Below are positions 18,101 to 27,007 of a DNA stretch of 64,000 nucleotides, in pieces. This DNA comes from Pseudomonas viridiflava. Lineage in GTDB: Bacteria; Pseudomonadota; Gammaproteobacteria; Pseudomonadales; Pseudomonadaceae. Under the pieces are notes generated by a model that ran no database searches, was not told where the DNA came from, and saw only the letters and a list, made by a program, of their open reading frames with translations. Location of the stretch: the NCBI RefSeq assembly GCF_900582195.1, contig NZ_UTHA01000174.1, positions 38,615 through 102,614 of the forward strand, written 5' to 3'. Position 1 is the first letter of the stretch, and each line of letters begins with the position of its first letter. The position numbers were made by a program, and so were the translations under genes.

Positions 18101-18840
18101 ATGACACGATCATCGTCGGTGCACAGACCGAAGAGGGCAAACCGCCGATGGCGATGAAAATGGACATCGACGTGGTGGTTGGCGAAGACAAACTGGCCTT
18201 CGCCGGTTTTGGTCTGACCGCCAATGTGCAAGGTCATGTTCACATCGGCGACAACATGGACACCCGTGGTGAACTGTGGCTCAACGACGGCCGCTACAGC
18301 GCCTACGGCCAGCGCCTGCAAGTGCGGCGTGCGCGTCTGTTGTTCGCCGGCCCCCTCGATCAGCCGTATCTGGACATCGAAGCGATTCGCCAGACTGACG
18401 ACGTGATCGCCGGTATTCGCCTGAGCGGCAGTGCCGAGCAGCCGACCACGCAGATTTTCTCGGAACCGGCGATGAGTCAGGAGCAGGCGTTGTCCTATCT
18501 GGTGTTGGGCCGTCCGCTGAGCACCAACGGCGAAGACAACAACATGCTCGCGCAAGCAGCGCTGGGTCTGGGCTTGATGGGCAGTTCCGGGGTCACCAGC
18601 AGCCTGGCCAAGGACCTGGGGATTCAGGATTTCCAGCTCGACACCGCAGGCAGCGGCGATGCCACCAGTGTTGTGGCCAGCGGCAATATTACCGAGAAGC
18701 TCAGTTTGCGTTATGGCGTTGGCGTGTTTGAACCGGCCAGCACCATTGCGCTGCGCTACAAGCTGAGCAAAAAGGTCTATGTCGAGGCGGCCAGTGGCGT
18801 TGCGAGTTCGCTGGATATCTTTTACAAGCGCGATTTCTAG
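15166..18840 (+). CDS. tamB: Translocation and assembly module inner-membrane subunit TamB
   Basis: 1224 aa, AsmA/TamB-type bridge protein. One N-terminal membrane anchor (about 6-28, ALALLALVLLIVLSVTAVLG) is followed by a very long beta-helical periplasmic stretch. The C-terminal DUF490/TamB domain (about 880-1224) contains SGSAEQPTTQIFSEPAMSQE and ends SLDIFYKRDF. It spans the periplasm to meet TamA. It starts with GTG overlapping the tamA stop (GTGA). It has nearly the same length as other pseudomonad TamB proteins. A REPIN follows. Confidence 0.95.
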   Translation: MKRGLKITALALLALVLLIVLSVTAVLGTAAGSRWVLGLVPGLTVENFQGRLGGQWSADHLLWQQGSSRVELNQAIFAWSPLCLTRMTLCIEQLKADQVILQFPPSEETTESGPIKLPDLQLPVAIELGDVQVGSLLFNGSEQLKGLQLAAHWTAQGMQIDSVKLQRDDLSLNLSGTLAPTGNWPLNIAGDLTLPSPGPGPWALALKIDGDLLKTLNLHADSRGYLDGQLSGELQPLVENLPAKVRITSDAFKPSADLPDTLQLNQLVLTGEGDLKNGYQLNGNATLPADKGPVALLLKGKVDASGAQIAGLDLTANDKQSLKLTGRVDWSKGLSAQANINWQDFPWHRLYNEIDEPEVALRTFTGEVSYTDGQYLGNFDAALDGPAGAFTLSSPFSGSLKQIALPQLKMQAGQGKAEGHVNVQFADGIAWDTALDLSALNPAYWVAELPGTLAGPLKSKGEMKNERLSLTADLDLKGKLRGQTAILQAKADGAGEQWNLNALQIRLGDNSISGKGSLQQKLTGQIDIKLSRLAQLWPQLRGQVNGQVNVAGTLKAPQGKLDLQGSQLAFQDNRLQSLNLDATLDSAQRAKIDLKGSGIQTGDTNLGVLTASAQGDIKNQKLNLDLIGPKLKLALGLDGNLDKGNWRGRLASGDIQAGGQDWKLQNPAKLERLADGKINFGAHCWMSGTASLCGEDQRLMPEPKLRYHLKQFPIESLAQWLPKDFAWKGKLNADLQLDLPASGPNGVVSIDASGGTLRMREKDQWLDFPYQTLKLTSKLTPKRVDTELNFVGGKLGELMVQAQLNPLPKNKPLSGSFRLSGLDLSVARPFVPMVEKLTGRLNGSGTISGGLLAPLVNGTVQLSDGEVSGAELPMELQNLQLTALIAGESVRLDGGWKSGKSGQGSLNGNVAWGQALVVDLALKGTQLPVTVEPYAKLEVAPDLKISMAGDELKIAGKVQVPKGEITVRELPPSTVKVSDDTIIVGAQTEEGKPPMAMKMDIDVVVGEDKLAFAGFGLTANVQGHVHIGDNMDTRGELWLNDGRYSAYGQRLQVRRARLLFAGPLDQPYLDIEAIRQTDDVIAGIRLSGSAEQPTTQIFSEPAMSQEQALSYLVLGRPLSTNGEDNNMLAQAALGLGLMGSSGVTSSLAKDLGIQDFQLDTAGSGDATSVVASGNITEKLSLRYGVGVFEPASTIALRYKLSKKVYVEAASGVASSLDIFYKRDF

Positions 18841-18873
18841 ACCGTAACTGGTCATTTGAACCGAGGCGCGGCC

Positions 18874-18940
18874 TTCGCGGGCAGGTTCGCTCCCACATTT
18901 GGAATGCGTTTCGCTGTGGGAGCGAGCTTGCTCGCGAAGG
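18874..18940. repeat. REPIN plus a degenerate third REP
   Basis: Tail-to-tail REP pair; the left unit is divergent (GGGCAGGTTCGCTCCC). A further half unit, ACAGGCTCGCTCCTAG, at about 18987-19002 runs into the usher stop codon. Confidence 0.85.
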
Positions 18941-18999
18941 CGGCTTTAAGGCCGGCAGAGATCGTGCGGCTGACGGCGCCTTTACGAACAGGCTCGCTC

Positions 19000-21489
19000 C
19001 TAGTTTTGATCCGGACGACATACCAGGGATGCGCGCTCGTAGTTCAACGCGTTATCACGTTCGGGCAGCGCATACGGTGCTTCACAATGCTGGCCCTGCC
19101 ATTTGATGATAAGGGTGCCGGCGTCGTCCGCGACCAGTGCCAGCGCCTTGCCGCTCGGGTCGGAGATCGCCAGTTGTTTGCCGGCGGCGTCCTCCAGTGC
19201 GGCGCCAAACGGGATCGGTTGGTGGTGCGCGTCGAACAGAGAAAACTGCACCCGGCGTCCGGTTTTGCTCGCGTAGCGCGCCAGCACCACGGCACCACGG
19301 CGCGGTACCACTTGCTGGGTGGCGTTTTCAATTTCAAAGTCGCCGCCCAGGTCGCGGGTGTCGAGGCTGATCCAGTTGACCCGATACGGCTGCGCATTGG
19401 ACACCACAGCGAAGCCATTACCGGCGGTTTTCGCGCCCGAGAAACTGGCGATCTTCACGTCTTTGACACCGTCGACCTGCGCCAGCGCAAAAGTCTCGCC
19501 GACGGTCTGCCCCAGGTTGATCCCGCCCGCGTGGCCGACAATCGAGCCGGCCACGTTGAGACTCTGCGAGTTGTAGCCACGGCCCTGACTGTAGCCGGCG
19601 CTGATGTCCATCACTGAGGTTCGCGTGCTGAGGTTGGCCGACCCCGTACTGCCGCCGGTGCGACTGTTGCCGCCCTGCACCGAGTAATAGGTGTCGCTGT
19701 CTTCGGACAGGTATCCGTTGATGCCGACCTGGGTGCTGCTGTCATCTTTCTGCGTGCTGGCCGAAACGAACGCTCGCGGCGCGCGGGGCTTGGAGCCCAG
19801 CGGAAACGACACTGAGAGGTTGAACAAAGTGTCGTTGTTCGCCGGGCCGTAGTTGCCGACATCCTTGGTGTAAGTCGCGCTGAGGTTGTAGCTGACGTCA
19901 GCCCAATAATTGCTGTAACCGGCCGACAGGCTCTGCGAACCGCCGCGGCCCCAATAGCGCTGATCACTGGCGTTGAGGTAGATGCTGCCGAACTGCTGAT
20001 TGCGCCCCAGGCTCTGGTTGACAGTGAGGTCGGTGCGGGTTTTCGAGTTGCCGCTGCGCTGCTCACCCTCACGGCTCAGTTCTTCGACGTGTTCGCTCAA
20101 GGTGCGATAGCCCTCGGTCGAATAGCGATAAGCGGCGAGGGTGAAGTTGGTGTCAGTACCGGTAAAGGTCTTGGCGTACAACGCGCGCAGGCTGTTGCCC
20201 TTGAGCGTCTGGCCGAAGGTGCGACTGCTGGAGTGGGTCAGATCGAGCGAGATCGCCCCGATGGCAGTGTTGCGCCCGGCGCCGATCGACAGTGCCTGAA
20301 AATCCTCGGTGGCCTGAGTGCCGACAATCGCCGACAGGTTACTGCTGACGCCATAAGCCACGGTGCTGCTGATAAATTCCGGCGTTTGCTGGTCATCGCT
20401 GTTGCTGTTGTAGCGGCCCGCCGAAACGCTGTACTTCAACTGGCCTTCGCGCACCATGATCGGCAGGCTTGAAAAAGCCTGCACCGTGACCCGACGCCGG
20501 CCATCGGCTTCGATTACGGTGATCTCCAGATCGCCGTTGGAGCCGCTGGGGTAAATGTCGCTGATCTCGAACGGCCCGGGCGGTACGTTGGCGGTGTACA
20601 GAATGTAATTGTTCTGGCGAATCTCCACCGTGGCGCTGGACTGCGCAATGCCGCGAATCACCGGCGCATAGCCGCGCTCACTGTCGGCGCGCATGCCGTC
20701 GTCGGAGGCCAGTTTCAGGCCGCGATAGCGCACGCTGTCGAACAGGTCGGCGTCGGAGAAAATATCCCCGGCACTGAACTGGCCTTTCAACGCGGTGACG
20801 TCATGTTGCAGATAGCTGCGGTTGCTCTTGAAGGTACTCGGCCGGCCGGTGCTGCTGTTGAAGTTGGATTCGTTGCGCAGGCGCCAGCCGCCAAGGTTTA
20901 TGCCGTTGCGCAGGCCGACGTTATTGGCAATCGTGGTCTGGGCATCGGTGTTGTTGCGGTTGCTGCTTACCTGATAATTGATGAACGCTGCGGGTACACC
21001 TTCGTCCCACAGCGCCGGATCGACATAACCACGGCGGCCACGCTCCATGGCACTTTGCGGCACGCTGACCAGCAAACGCAGGCGCGGCACGTCATAGCGC
21101 ACGGTGGCATGGTCGATCAGCGCGGGCAGGTCGAGGCAGGCATCCGCATCGGCGACGTCGAGTTTGCCGCTGGCTTGCAGCTTGCCAATATCCACGCCCA
21201 GTTGCTTGAGCATGTCCAGAGTCAGACAGGCTTCGACCTTGTGACTGTCGGGGATACGCCGAAAGGCGATATCGCGGCGGCCCACCAGCATATCGTTGCC
21301 ATACAGATCGACCCGGTAAGTGCCGGGGAGCACGCGGCTGCCGGCGAGCAGCGATTGCAGGTCGATGGCAGACGTCGCGCCTTGCAGAAACGAGGTATTG
21401 AATTGCTCTTCGGCGTCAGCCAGACAGGTTGTGCTGAAGACCAGAGCAACCGAAAACGGTGCCAGGCCATCGCGCTTGAATAAAAACAT
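19000..21489 (-). CDS. Fimbrial outer-membrane usher (FimD/PapC family, Cup-type)
   Basis: 829 aa. The signal peptide (about 1-25) is followed by a PapC N-terminal domain, the 24-strand pore with its plug (about 140-660) containing PPGPFEISDIYPSGSNGDLEI and GREGQLKYSVSAGRY-like usher motifs, and a C-terminal PapC_C domain with a cysteine pair (CEAPYALP...LVC). It exports and assembles chaperone-bound pilins. It is the last gene of subunit-chaperone-usher. The ATG is preceded by AGGG and, further up, GGAGGTGA. The stop TAG abuts a degenerate REP. The order and regulators point to a CupD-like system. Confidence 0.93.
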   Translation of the reverse strand: MFLFKRDGLAPFSVALVFSTTCLADAEEQFNTSFLQGATSAIDLQSLLAGSRVLPGTYRVDLYGNDMLVGRRDIAFRRIPDSHKVEACLTLDMLKQLGVDIGKLQASGKLDVADADACLDLPALIDHATVRYDVPRLRLLVSVPQSAMERGRRGYVDPALWDEGVPAAFINYQVSSNRNNTDAQTTIANNVGLRNGINLGGWRLRNESNFNSSTGRPSTFKSNRSYLQHDVTALKGQFSAGDIFSDADLFDSVRYRGLKLASDDGMRADSERGYAPVIRGIAQSSATVEIRQNNYILYTANVPPGPFEISDIYPSGSNGDLEITVIEADGRRRVTVQAFSSLPIMVREGQLKYSVSAGRYNSNSDDQQTPEFISSTVAYGVSSNLSAIVGTQATEDFQALSIGAGRNTAIGAISLDLTHSSSRTFGQTLKGNSLRALYAKTFTGTDTNFTLAAYRYSTEGYRTLSEHVEELSREGEQRSGNSKTRTDLTVNQSLGRNQQFGSIYLNASDQRYWGRGGSQSLSAGYSNYWADVSYNLSATYTKDVGNYGPANNDTLFNLSVSFPLGSKPRAPRAFVSASTQKDDSSTQVGINGYLSEDSDTYYSVQGGNSRTGGSTGSANLSTRTSVMDISAGYSQGRGYNSQSLNVAGSIVGHAGGINLGQTVGETFALAQVDGVKDVKIASFSGAKTAGNGFAVVSNAQPYRVNWISLDTRDLGGDFEIENATQQVVPRRGAVVLARYASKTGRRVQFSLFDAHHQPIPFGAALEDAAGKQLAISDPSGKALALVADDAGTLIIKWQGQHCEAPYALPERDNALNYERASLVCRPDQN

Positions 21490-21574
21490 GCAGGAACCCT
21501 ATATCACCTCCGATACGAACTAACGGAGCGAAGAGAAATACAGTGAAAGTGCGGCTGTTAAAGCAGCACGCGAG

Positions 21575-22321
21575 TCATGGCGATTCTTTATCCAGGCTGG
21601 CGCTTACTGCGGCGCTGCCGGAAAGTTGCGCGACATAACGGTCTCTGGCGCCGTAGTCGTTGATGCTGCTGAACAACAGGCGCGGGGAACCTGCCGTGTG
21701 AAGTTGTTTGAGGGCAAATTCTTTTTCTTCACCGGGGGCGATCATCATCGAGTCGAACGGATGCTCGCGTGTGGCGCCGTATTGCACAGTGATGTCGGCA
21801 ATCGAGACGTGATAAACCCCGGGATTACTCACCACCAGTACGCTCTTGCCGGCGCGCTCGGTCAGTCGCCAGGTCAGCTCGGTCGGGGCCTGATAAGCGT
21901 TGTTGTTCAGGCCGCCAGGGCGGAAGAACACCTTGATCCGTTGGCGCACCGCCAGTTGTAGGGTGTTCGCGGTTTTCGCCGACTGCGGGATCTCCTGCAC
22001 GTTCAACCACACCACCGACTCGCGGTCTTTGGGCATACCGGTGCCTTCGTAGATGACCCGCAGAATCTGTTGTTCTCCGTCGCTGACGCGCACCAGCGGT
22101 GGAGTGACGGCAAAGGGCACAGAGGCTTCGTCGCTGTCGGTATCGACCCAGGACTGAATCAACACGTCTGCACCGCTGTTGCGCACGGTGATGCCGGCTT
22201 CTTTATGCTTGCCGTCGAATATCAGTCGAGTGCTGCTCAGGGAAATGCCAGCCATGGCCTGATTGACGGCGAGCAGGCCCAGAAGGCCGACGCAAAGGGA
22301 CAGGGAAGGACGTAAAAACAT
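21575..22321 (-). CDS. Periplasmic fimbrial chaperone (PapD/CupB2-type)
   Basis: 248 aa. Signal peptide (about 1-24, ending NQAMA), then two Ig-like domains. The PapD family signature lies in SVVWLNVQEIPQ, and the donor-strand region lies around TLQLAVRQRIKVFFRP, with the invariant arginine and lysine that anchor pilin C-termini. It folds and delivers pilin subunits to the usher by donor-strand complementation. It sits between the major subunit and the usher, all on the minus strand. There is no second chaperone gene in the window, unlike the five-gene cupA/cupD operons. Confidence 0.93.
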   Translation of the reverse strand: MFLRPSLSLCVGLLGLLAVNQAMAGISLSSTRLIFDGKHKEAGITVRNSGADVLIQSWVDTDSDEASVPFAVTPPLVRVSDGEQQILRVIYEGTGMPKDRESVVWLNVQEIPQSAKTANTLQLAVRQRIKVFFRPGGLNNNAYQAPTELTWRLTERAGKSVLVVSNPGVYHVSIADITVQYGATREHPFDSMMIAPGEEKEFALKQLHTAGSPRLLFSSINDYGARDRYVAQLSGSAAVSASLDKESP

Positions 22322-22394
22322 GAAGAATTACCGCGCAGAGTGAAGGAAAGTGCAGGGCCCTCAGGCCCCGCACAGTGTTCAAGGATCGCGTGGT

Positions 22395-22982
22395 TTATTC
22401 GTATTGCAGGGTGAACGGCAGGGTCGCATCACCGCGACCGGCAACTGCCAGTTTCGGGTCCACGGTGGTGACGTAGGCGGCCGAGAATTTCAGCGTGGTG
22501 TTGCTGTCCTGCAGGGTGTTTTCAATGCGGGCGGTGGTCGGCGAAGTCAGGTCGATCACGGCGCCATTGGCGTCGAGCAGAGCGATACCGATACCTTTTG
22601 CCGAGCCCAGGCCGTCGATCAGTTTCAAGACCTTGGTGCCGGTTTCGATACCCGAGCCTGCGCCCTTGGTTGGTTCGAAGATCATCGCCACTTTGGTGCC
22701 AGCATTGCAGTTGATCTTCATGTCGAAGTTCTCGACGCTCAGCGTGCCGTTGCCTTTTGGCGCGGTGGCGGTGCCCATGTCCTTGATCGACACTTCGCCC
22801 ATGTTCACCGAAATGGTCTTGTCCTTGCCGGCGCCTTCGACCGAGCAGGCATCGTTGTTGATGGTGCCGGTGAAGTTGATGGTGCCGCTGCCAGCCTTGG
22901 TAGGCACAACCGGATCGGCCGCCAGGACATTAGTGGCAGCGAAGATCGACAGGGCGAGAAGCGTGCGAGACAGCTTTTTCAT
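22395..22982 (-). CDS. Major fimbrial subunit (type 1 pilin, CupD1-like)
   Basis: 195 aa. The signal peptide (about 1-21, KKLSRTLLALSIFAATNVLA) is followed by one pilin domain with the disulfide cysteines (NNDACSVEG and KINCNAGTK). The conserved C-terminal strand ends LPFTLQYE with the penultimate tyrosine required for chaperone binding. The start is the ATG at MKKLSRT; upstream in-frame codons lack a signal sequence. It is the first of three structural genes. An RcsB-box-like site lies 60 bases upstream and the RcsB-like gene ends 106 bases upstream, so a promoter of its own is likely. Confidence 0.92.
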   Translation of the reverse strand: MKKLSRTLLALSIFAATNVLAADPVVPTKAGSGTINFTGTINNDACSVEGAGKDKTISVNMGEVSIKDMGTATAPKGNGTLSVENFDMKINCNAGTKVAMIFEPTKGAGSGIETGTKVLKLIDGLGSAKGIGIALLDANGAVIDLTSPTTARIENTLQDSNTTLKFSAAYVTTVDPKLAVAGRGDATLPFTLQYE

Positions 22983-23041
22983 GTTGCTTTTCCATTGGTG
23001 GGGTAAAGACAACACGATAAAACCCGGTTGGGCGCTGCAAC

Positions 23042-23057
23042 ATCAGACAATCCCTAG
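23042..23057 (-). promoter_or_regulatory. RcsB-box-like site upstream of the fimbrial subunit
   Basis: Minus strand CTAGGGATTGTCTGAT. Compared with the enteric RcsB box KMRGAWTMWYCTGM it matches 11 of 14 positions. It lies 60 bases before the subunit start and is one of three related sites in the locus. Confidence 0.6.
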
Positions 23058-23088
23058 AAACCAGCAAGTTGCGAGGGACAACAGTCAG

Positions 23089-23736
23089 TCAATTGAACAA
23101 GTTGCGTTCGATGCAGTAAGCCAGCAGCTCCTGATCACTGCTGACATCCAGTTTGCGCATGGCCGAAATCTTCTGCGTGCTGATTGTCTTTGCACTTCGA
23201 TTCAGACCTCGGGCGATTTCATTGACGCCTTGCCCCTGAACAAACAAGCGCAGGATTTCATGTTCCTTGGGCGATAGTCGGGAGAAGCGTTCATCGAGAT
23301 CGGCGCCATCGTCCAGCACCGAAGTCGGCGTCGTTCGATGGCCGCTTATGCGCTTGCCCTTGGCGATGGCTTTGAGCGCCACTTCTATTTCAACGTGCAA
23401 CTGGCTTTTCTGAATGACTGCAAGTACGCCGAGTTCTTGCAGGCGGGTCAGGATCAACGGGTTGGAAATCATGGTCAGCACCAGCACCCGCACTGCGGGA
23501 AAGTGTCGGGTCACGTACTCCACCAGTTTCAGGCCATCACCGTAGGGCGAGTCACCGGGCATGTTGAAGTCGGTGATCAGCAGATCCACCGGTTGTGACC
23601 TCAGCAGCTTGATCAAACCATCGGAACACACTGCCTCGCCGACTACGCTGAAGCGCCGGTCGCGCTCGACCAGTTCCCGCACCCCCAGCAGGACGATGGG
23701 ATGATCATCGGCGATGACAACGTTGAAGGTTTCCAT
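23089..23736 (-). CDS. rcsB: RcsB-like response regulator (REC + LuxR HTH)
   Basis: 215 aa. The REC domain has DD at 10-11 and the phospho-acceptor D56 in LLITDFNMPGD, the same number as in E. coli RcsB. The following MPGDSPYGDG insertion and VLTMISNPLIL are RcsB hallmarks. The C-terminal LuxR-type HTH (about 148-205) reads RLSPKEHEILRLFVQG then NRSAKTISTQKISAMRKL, again very close to RcsB. It probably activates the fimbrial genes as RcsB does for cupD in P. aeruginosa PA14. The ATG (METFNVVIA) is preferred over a TTG ten codons earlier that would overlap the kinase gene. It follows the RcsC-like gene by 22 bases. Confidence 0.88.
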   Translation of the reverse strand: METFNVVIADDHPIVLLGVRELVERDRRFSVVGEAVCSDGLIKLLRSQPVDLLITDFNMPGDSPYGDGLKLVEYVTRHFPAVRVLVLTMISNPLILTRLQELGVLAVIQKSQLHVEIEVALKAIAKGKRISGHRTTPTSVLDDGADLDERFSRLSPKEHEILRLFVQGQGVNEIARGLNRSAKTISTQKISAMRKLDVSSDQELLAYCIERNLFN

Positions 23737-23758
23737 GGGTGCTTTATCCAGAGTGAAA

Positions 23759-26700
23759 TTATTCAAGGGCGTCGAGCAGGTCAGTCAGGCGCGCCAGTTG
23801 TTGACGAACCTCTACGGCCAGCGCGGGAGTCACCGACATGCCGGTCAGGCGGCATTCCAGTGCAACGAAAGCTTGGGCCAGCGCCTCGACCTGCACCGCA
23901 CCCAATGCACCGGCCATGCTGTGCAGTTGCTGCGCGACGCTGTTGGCGTCGGCGGCATCCAGCGCGCTGAGGGTGGTCTGAATATCCTTGTGCAGTGTCG
24001 AGACAAACAGCTCGCGCATCTTCGGTGATAGCGCTGGCGGGATGTCAGCGACCTGCGCGATCGGAATCTGGCAGTGGCTTTGCAGTTGCGCGCGCAGCGT
24101 CGCCAGGTTCAGCGGTTTGACCATCCATGCGTTCATGCCCACAGCGGCGCAGCGTTCGCCTTCTTCGCGCAAGGCGTTGGCGGTAACGCCGATGATCGGC
24201 AGCGTTGCATCCTGTTCGCGCAAGGCTGTGGCCAGCTCATAGCCGTTCATGATCGGCATGTTGACGTCGGTCAGCAGCATATCGAAGCGCCCCGGCGCCC
24301 ATCGCTCCAGCGCCTGTTCGCCGTTGCTAGTGACAACCACCGAGCAGCCTAGTGCCTCCAGTTGTTCCTTGATGACCGCTGCGTTGATCACATTGTCCTC
24401 GGCCACCAGCACGCGCAGGTTCAGTACTCGGGTATTTTCCTGCTGCGAGGGTACGCGCCGCTGATGGGCGTTGTGCCTTGCCAGCGCAATCGCCCAGCCA
24501 ATCGCGCGCACATCGTCGGCATCGACCTGCCAGCCGCTGCCGCTGTTCTGTGCCGGGTTGGGGCCGCCCGGTATTGCGACGATTCGCTGGCCATCGAAAA
24601 CCGTGGCGTGGGTCAGCGGCGCAAGATCCACCAGCAGCGCGGAAGACGACGGCAACTCGTGCGTCACCAGACGGCAATCCAGACCAAAGCGGTGCAGCCA
24701 GCCGAGCAGATGCTGCGCCAGTTCGGCGACCGGTGCGCGCACGTAAACGGCGGCGCTGCCGGCCTCGAAGGCCGGGCAATCGGCGAGCCTGCCCGGCGCG
24801 CAATCCAGCGCCAGTTGCAAGTTGAAGCGACTGCCCAGGCCCGGTTCGCTGACCACATTCAACTCGCCATGCATCAACTCGCACAGCCATTTGCAAATGG
24901 CCAGACCGAGACCCGCACCGGCATGACTGTCGGCTTCGTTGACTTGATAGAAAGGGTCGAACAATTGCTCTTGCTGTGCCTGGGAAATACCCACGCCGGA
25001 ATCGCTGACCTGCCACTGCACCTCGGCGCGGCCGCCAGTGCTTTGCAGCACAACAACGCGCACCACAACGCGCCCGTTATCGGTGAACTTGATCGCGTTG
25101 CTCAGCAGGTTGTTGAGGATCTGGCGAATGCGTTGCGCATCACCGAGCAGTTGATCCGGCAGTGCCGCATCAATGCAGGCGTACAGTTGCAGACCTTTGC
25201 CACGGGCAAACGCGCCGTAGCTGCGCACCACGTCTTCGGTCAGCTCCAGCGGGCAGAACGGCTGAAGCTCAAGGTTCATCTGCCCGGCCTCGATTTTCGA
25301 CACATCCAGCACGTCGCTGATCAGTTTGAACAGGCTGGCGGACGAGCGCTGAATGGTCTCCAGATAGGCCTGCTGACGCGGCGCGAGATCGGTCAGACCA
25401 AGCAGTTCCAGGGTGCCGAGCACGCCATACAGCGGCGTGCGGATTTCATGGCTCATGGTTGCCAGAAAACGGCTCTTGGCCTGATTGGCCGAATCGGCCG
25501 CCTGACGGGCGACTTCCAGTGCCGCTGCATCTTCGACATGGCGGGTGACATCGTGCAGTGCACACAGCCACGCGTCCTGGCCCTGATAACGGGTGGCGAT
25601 GAAGGCTACGTGCAAATGCCGGCCGTCAATCTCCAGCTCCGCGTGGCCATGGCCGGTCGCGCCTTGTTGTTCGAGCAGGCTGATCAATTCCTGGGTGTCG
25701 TGCCATTGCTGGGCGCGCTGGTTCTCCAGCAAGACCTGATGATCGCGACGGCTGATCACGCATAGACCGGTGGGTGCGGTATCGATGACCGCACGGCTGA
25801 ACGCTTCACTTTCGGCGATGCTTGCGTGGGCACTTTGTGCGGGCAAAATCACCCGTTGCGCGTACCAGCGATTCAGCGCTCGGCCACTGCCGAGCAGTAC
25901 CAGCACCAAGCCCAGCAGAAACAGCAATGGCCATAGTGCGTAATCGAGAAAACTCTGCACGCTGATCACATAGATCGCCGTCCAGTGCCGTTCACCGGGG
26001 CTGCTCAGCTTGAACACCAGACCGTCGCGGGTCAGGTTTGCGCCTTCATTGAGCACCCGATCAGGCTTGAGTTCGCCGATCAACACTGTGCCGCTGGGCG
26101 TGATCAGGGTGAAGTCATCGTAGATCGACCATTTCATCAAACGCTCGATATTGTTGACTTGCGAGAGCTTCAGCAGCGAGCCGAGCACTACCCAGGAGTT
26201 CGCCCCTTCAATGGTCAGCGTCGGTTTGCTCAGGTTGATCCGTACATAAGCGAGCAGGCTCGGCGTCACGTTGTCGTCCGCAGCGAACGGGTAGGGCGCC
26301 CACTGCACTTGCGCTGAAGTCTGCGCGCGCCGTTGCAGATTCTTCTGGGTCATGATCTCGACGAAGGTGCTGATTTGCGTCGGCCCCGCACCTCGCAGAC
26401 GACCGGCGGCGGGCACGGCGATATCGAAATTGTCCGGGCCGTTGAGCAGGATCACCTGCGGCGACTGGTAATGCGAGGCCGCCCAGAAGGCGCTGTAATA
26501 CGCCGCCAGATAGCTGCCGAGGGCAAACACCTTGGGGTGTTGGCTGGGAGCGATTCGCTCGGGATCGATCTTGACGCTGAATGGCAGCGAGAACGGCAGC
26601 CCACGGCCTTCATAAATGTTCGGCCCTTCTTCGGGCAAACGCTTTTGCACCACCGGCGGCGCCACGGTTTCCGGGAAGTACTCGCCCTTGTCGCTGGCCC

Positions 26701-26920
26701 GTGAGATATCGCCGAGAAACGCTTCCTGCTCGCGAATGTTTTCCATCAGCCGGGCGAAGTGGAACTGCATGGTATCGCGCTGTTCTTCGACCATGCGCTG
26801 CACGCCGAGATAGCTGATGCCCAGCAACAGCAAAACCAGCGCGCCGAGGATCAGCAAGCCCTTGTTCAGGCGCAGTGAACTGCTGGCGAGTTTTTCCAGC
26901 AAGGCATTGGGATGCGGCAT
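23759..26920 (-). CDS. rcsC: RcsC-like hybrid sensor kinase with REC and HPt domains
   Basis: About 1053 aa. Membrane helix (about 18-38), a periplasmic sensor of some 280 residues, a second helix (about 327-345), then HisKA with the phospho-histidine in ATMSHEIRTPLYG (about 490) and HATPase_c (NLLSNAIKF, GAGLGLAI). A receiver follows with the aspartate in LLTDVNMPIMNG (about 883), then a C-terminal HPt with the histidine in LHSMAGALGA (about 1000). It therefore has every module for a four-step relay to the RcsB-like regulator. It is the only HPt in this locus. The start is uncertain: an ATG (used here) and a GTG two codons upstream both lack a strong ribosome site. Confidence 0.88.
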   Translation of the reverse strand: MPHPNALLEKLASSSLRLNKGLLILGALVLLLLGISYLGVQRMVEEQRDTMQFHFARLMENIREQEAFLGDISRASDKGEYFPETVAPPVVQKRLPEEGPNIYEGRGLPFSLPFSVKIDPERIAPSQHPKVFALGSYLAAYYSAFWAASHYQSPQVILLNGPDNFDIAVPAAGRLRGAGPTQISTFVEIMTQKNLQRRAQTSAQVQWAPYPFAADDNVTPSLLAYVRINLSKPTLTIEGANSWVVLGSLLKLSQVNNIERLMKWSIYDDFTLITPSGTVLIGELKPDRVLNEGANLTRDGLVFKLSSPGERHWTAIYVISVQSFLDYALWPLLFLLGLVLVLLGSGRALNRWYAQRVILPAQSAHASIAESEAFSRAVIDTAPTGLCVISRRDHQVLLENQRAQQWHDTQELISLLEQQGATGHGHAELEIDGRHLHVAFIATRYQGQDAWLCALHDVTRHVEDAAALEVARQAADSANQAKSRFLATMSHEIRTPLYGVLGTLELLGLTDLAPRQQAYLETIQRSSASLFKLISDVLDVSKIEAGQMNLELQPFCPLELTEDVVRSYGAFARGKGLQLYACIDAALPDQLLGDAQRIRQILNNLLSNAIKFTDNGRVVVRVVVLQSTGGRAEVQWQVSDSGVGISQAQQEQLFDPFYQVNEADSHAGAGLGLAICKWLCELMHGELNVVSEPGLGSRFNLQLALDCAPGRLADCPAFEAGSAAVYVRAPVAELAQHLLGWLHRFGLDCRLVTHELPSSSALLVDLAPLTHATVFDGQRIVAIPGGPNPAQNSGSGWQVDADDVRAIGWAIALARHNAHQRRVPSQQENTRVLNLRVLVAEDNVINAAVIKEQLEALGCSVVVTSNGEQALERWAPGRFDMLLTDVNMPIMNGYELATALREQDATLPIIGVTANALREEGERCAAVGMNAWMVKPLNLATLRAQLQSHCQIPIAQVADIPPALSPKMRELFVSTLHKDIQTTLSALDAADANSVAQQLHSMAGALGAVQVEALAQAFVALECRLTGMSVTPALAVEVRQQLARLTDLLDALE

Positions 26921-27007
26921 CAACACGCCCGGTCAAAGAAAGTGATTACGCGAGTGAACATGGATGGCCTCGATGGCAAGTGGTGATTGTCCACTGCATT
27001 GTGCCGG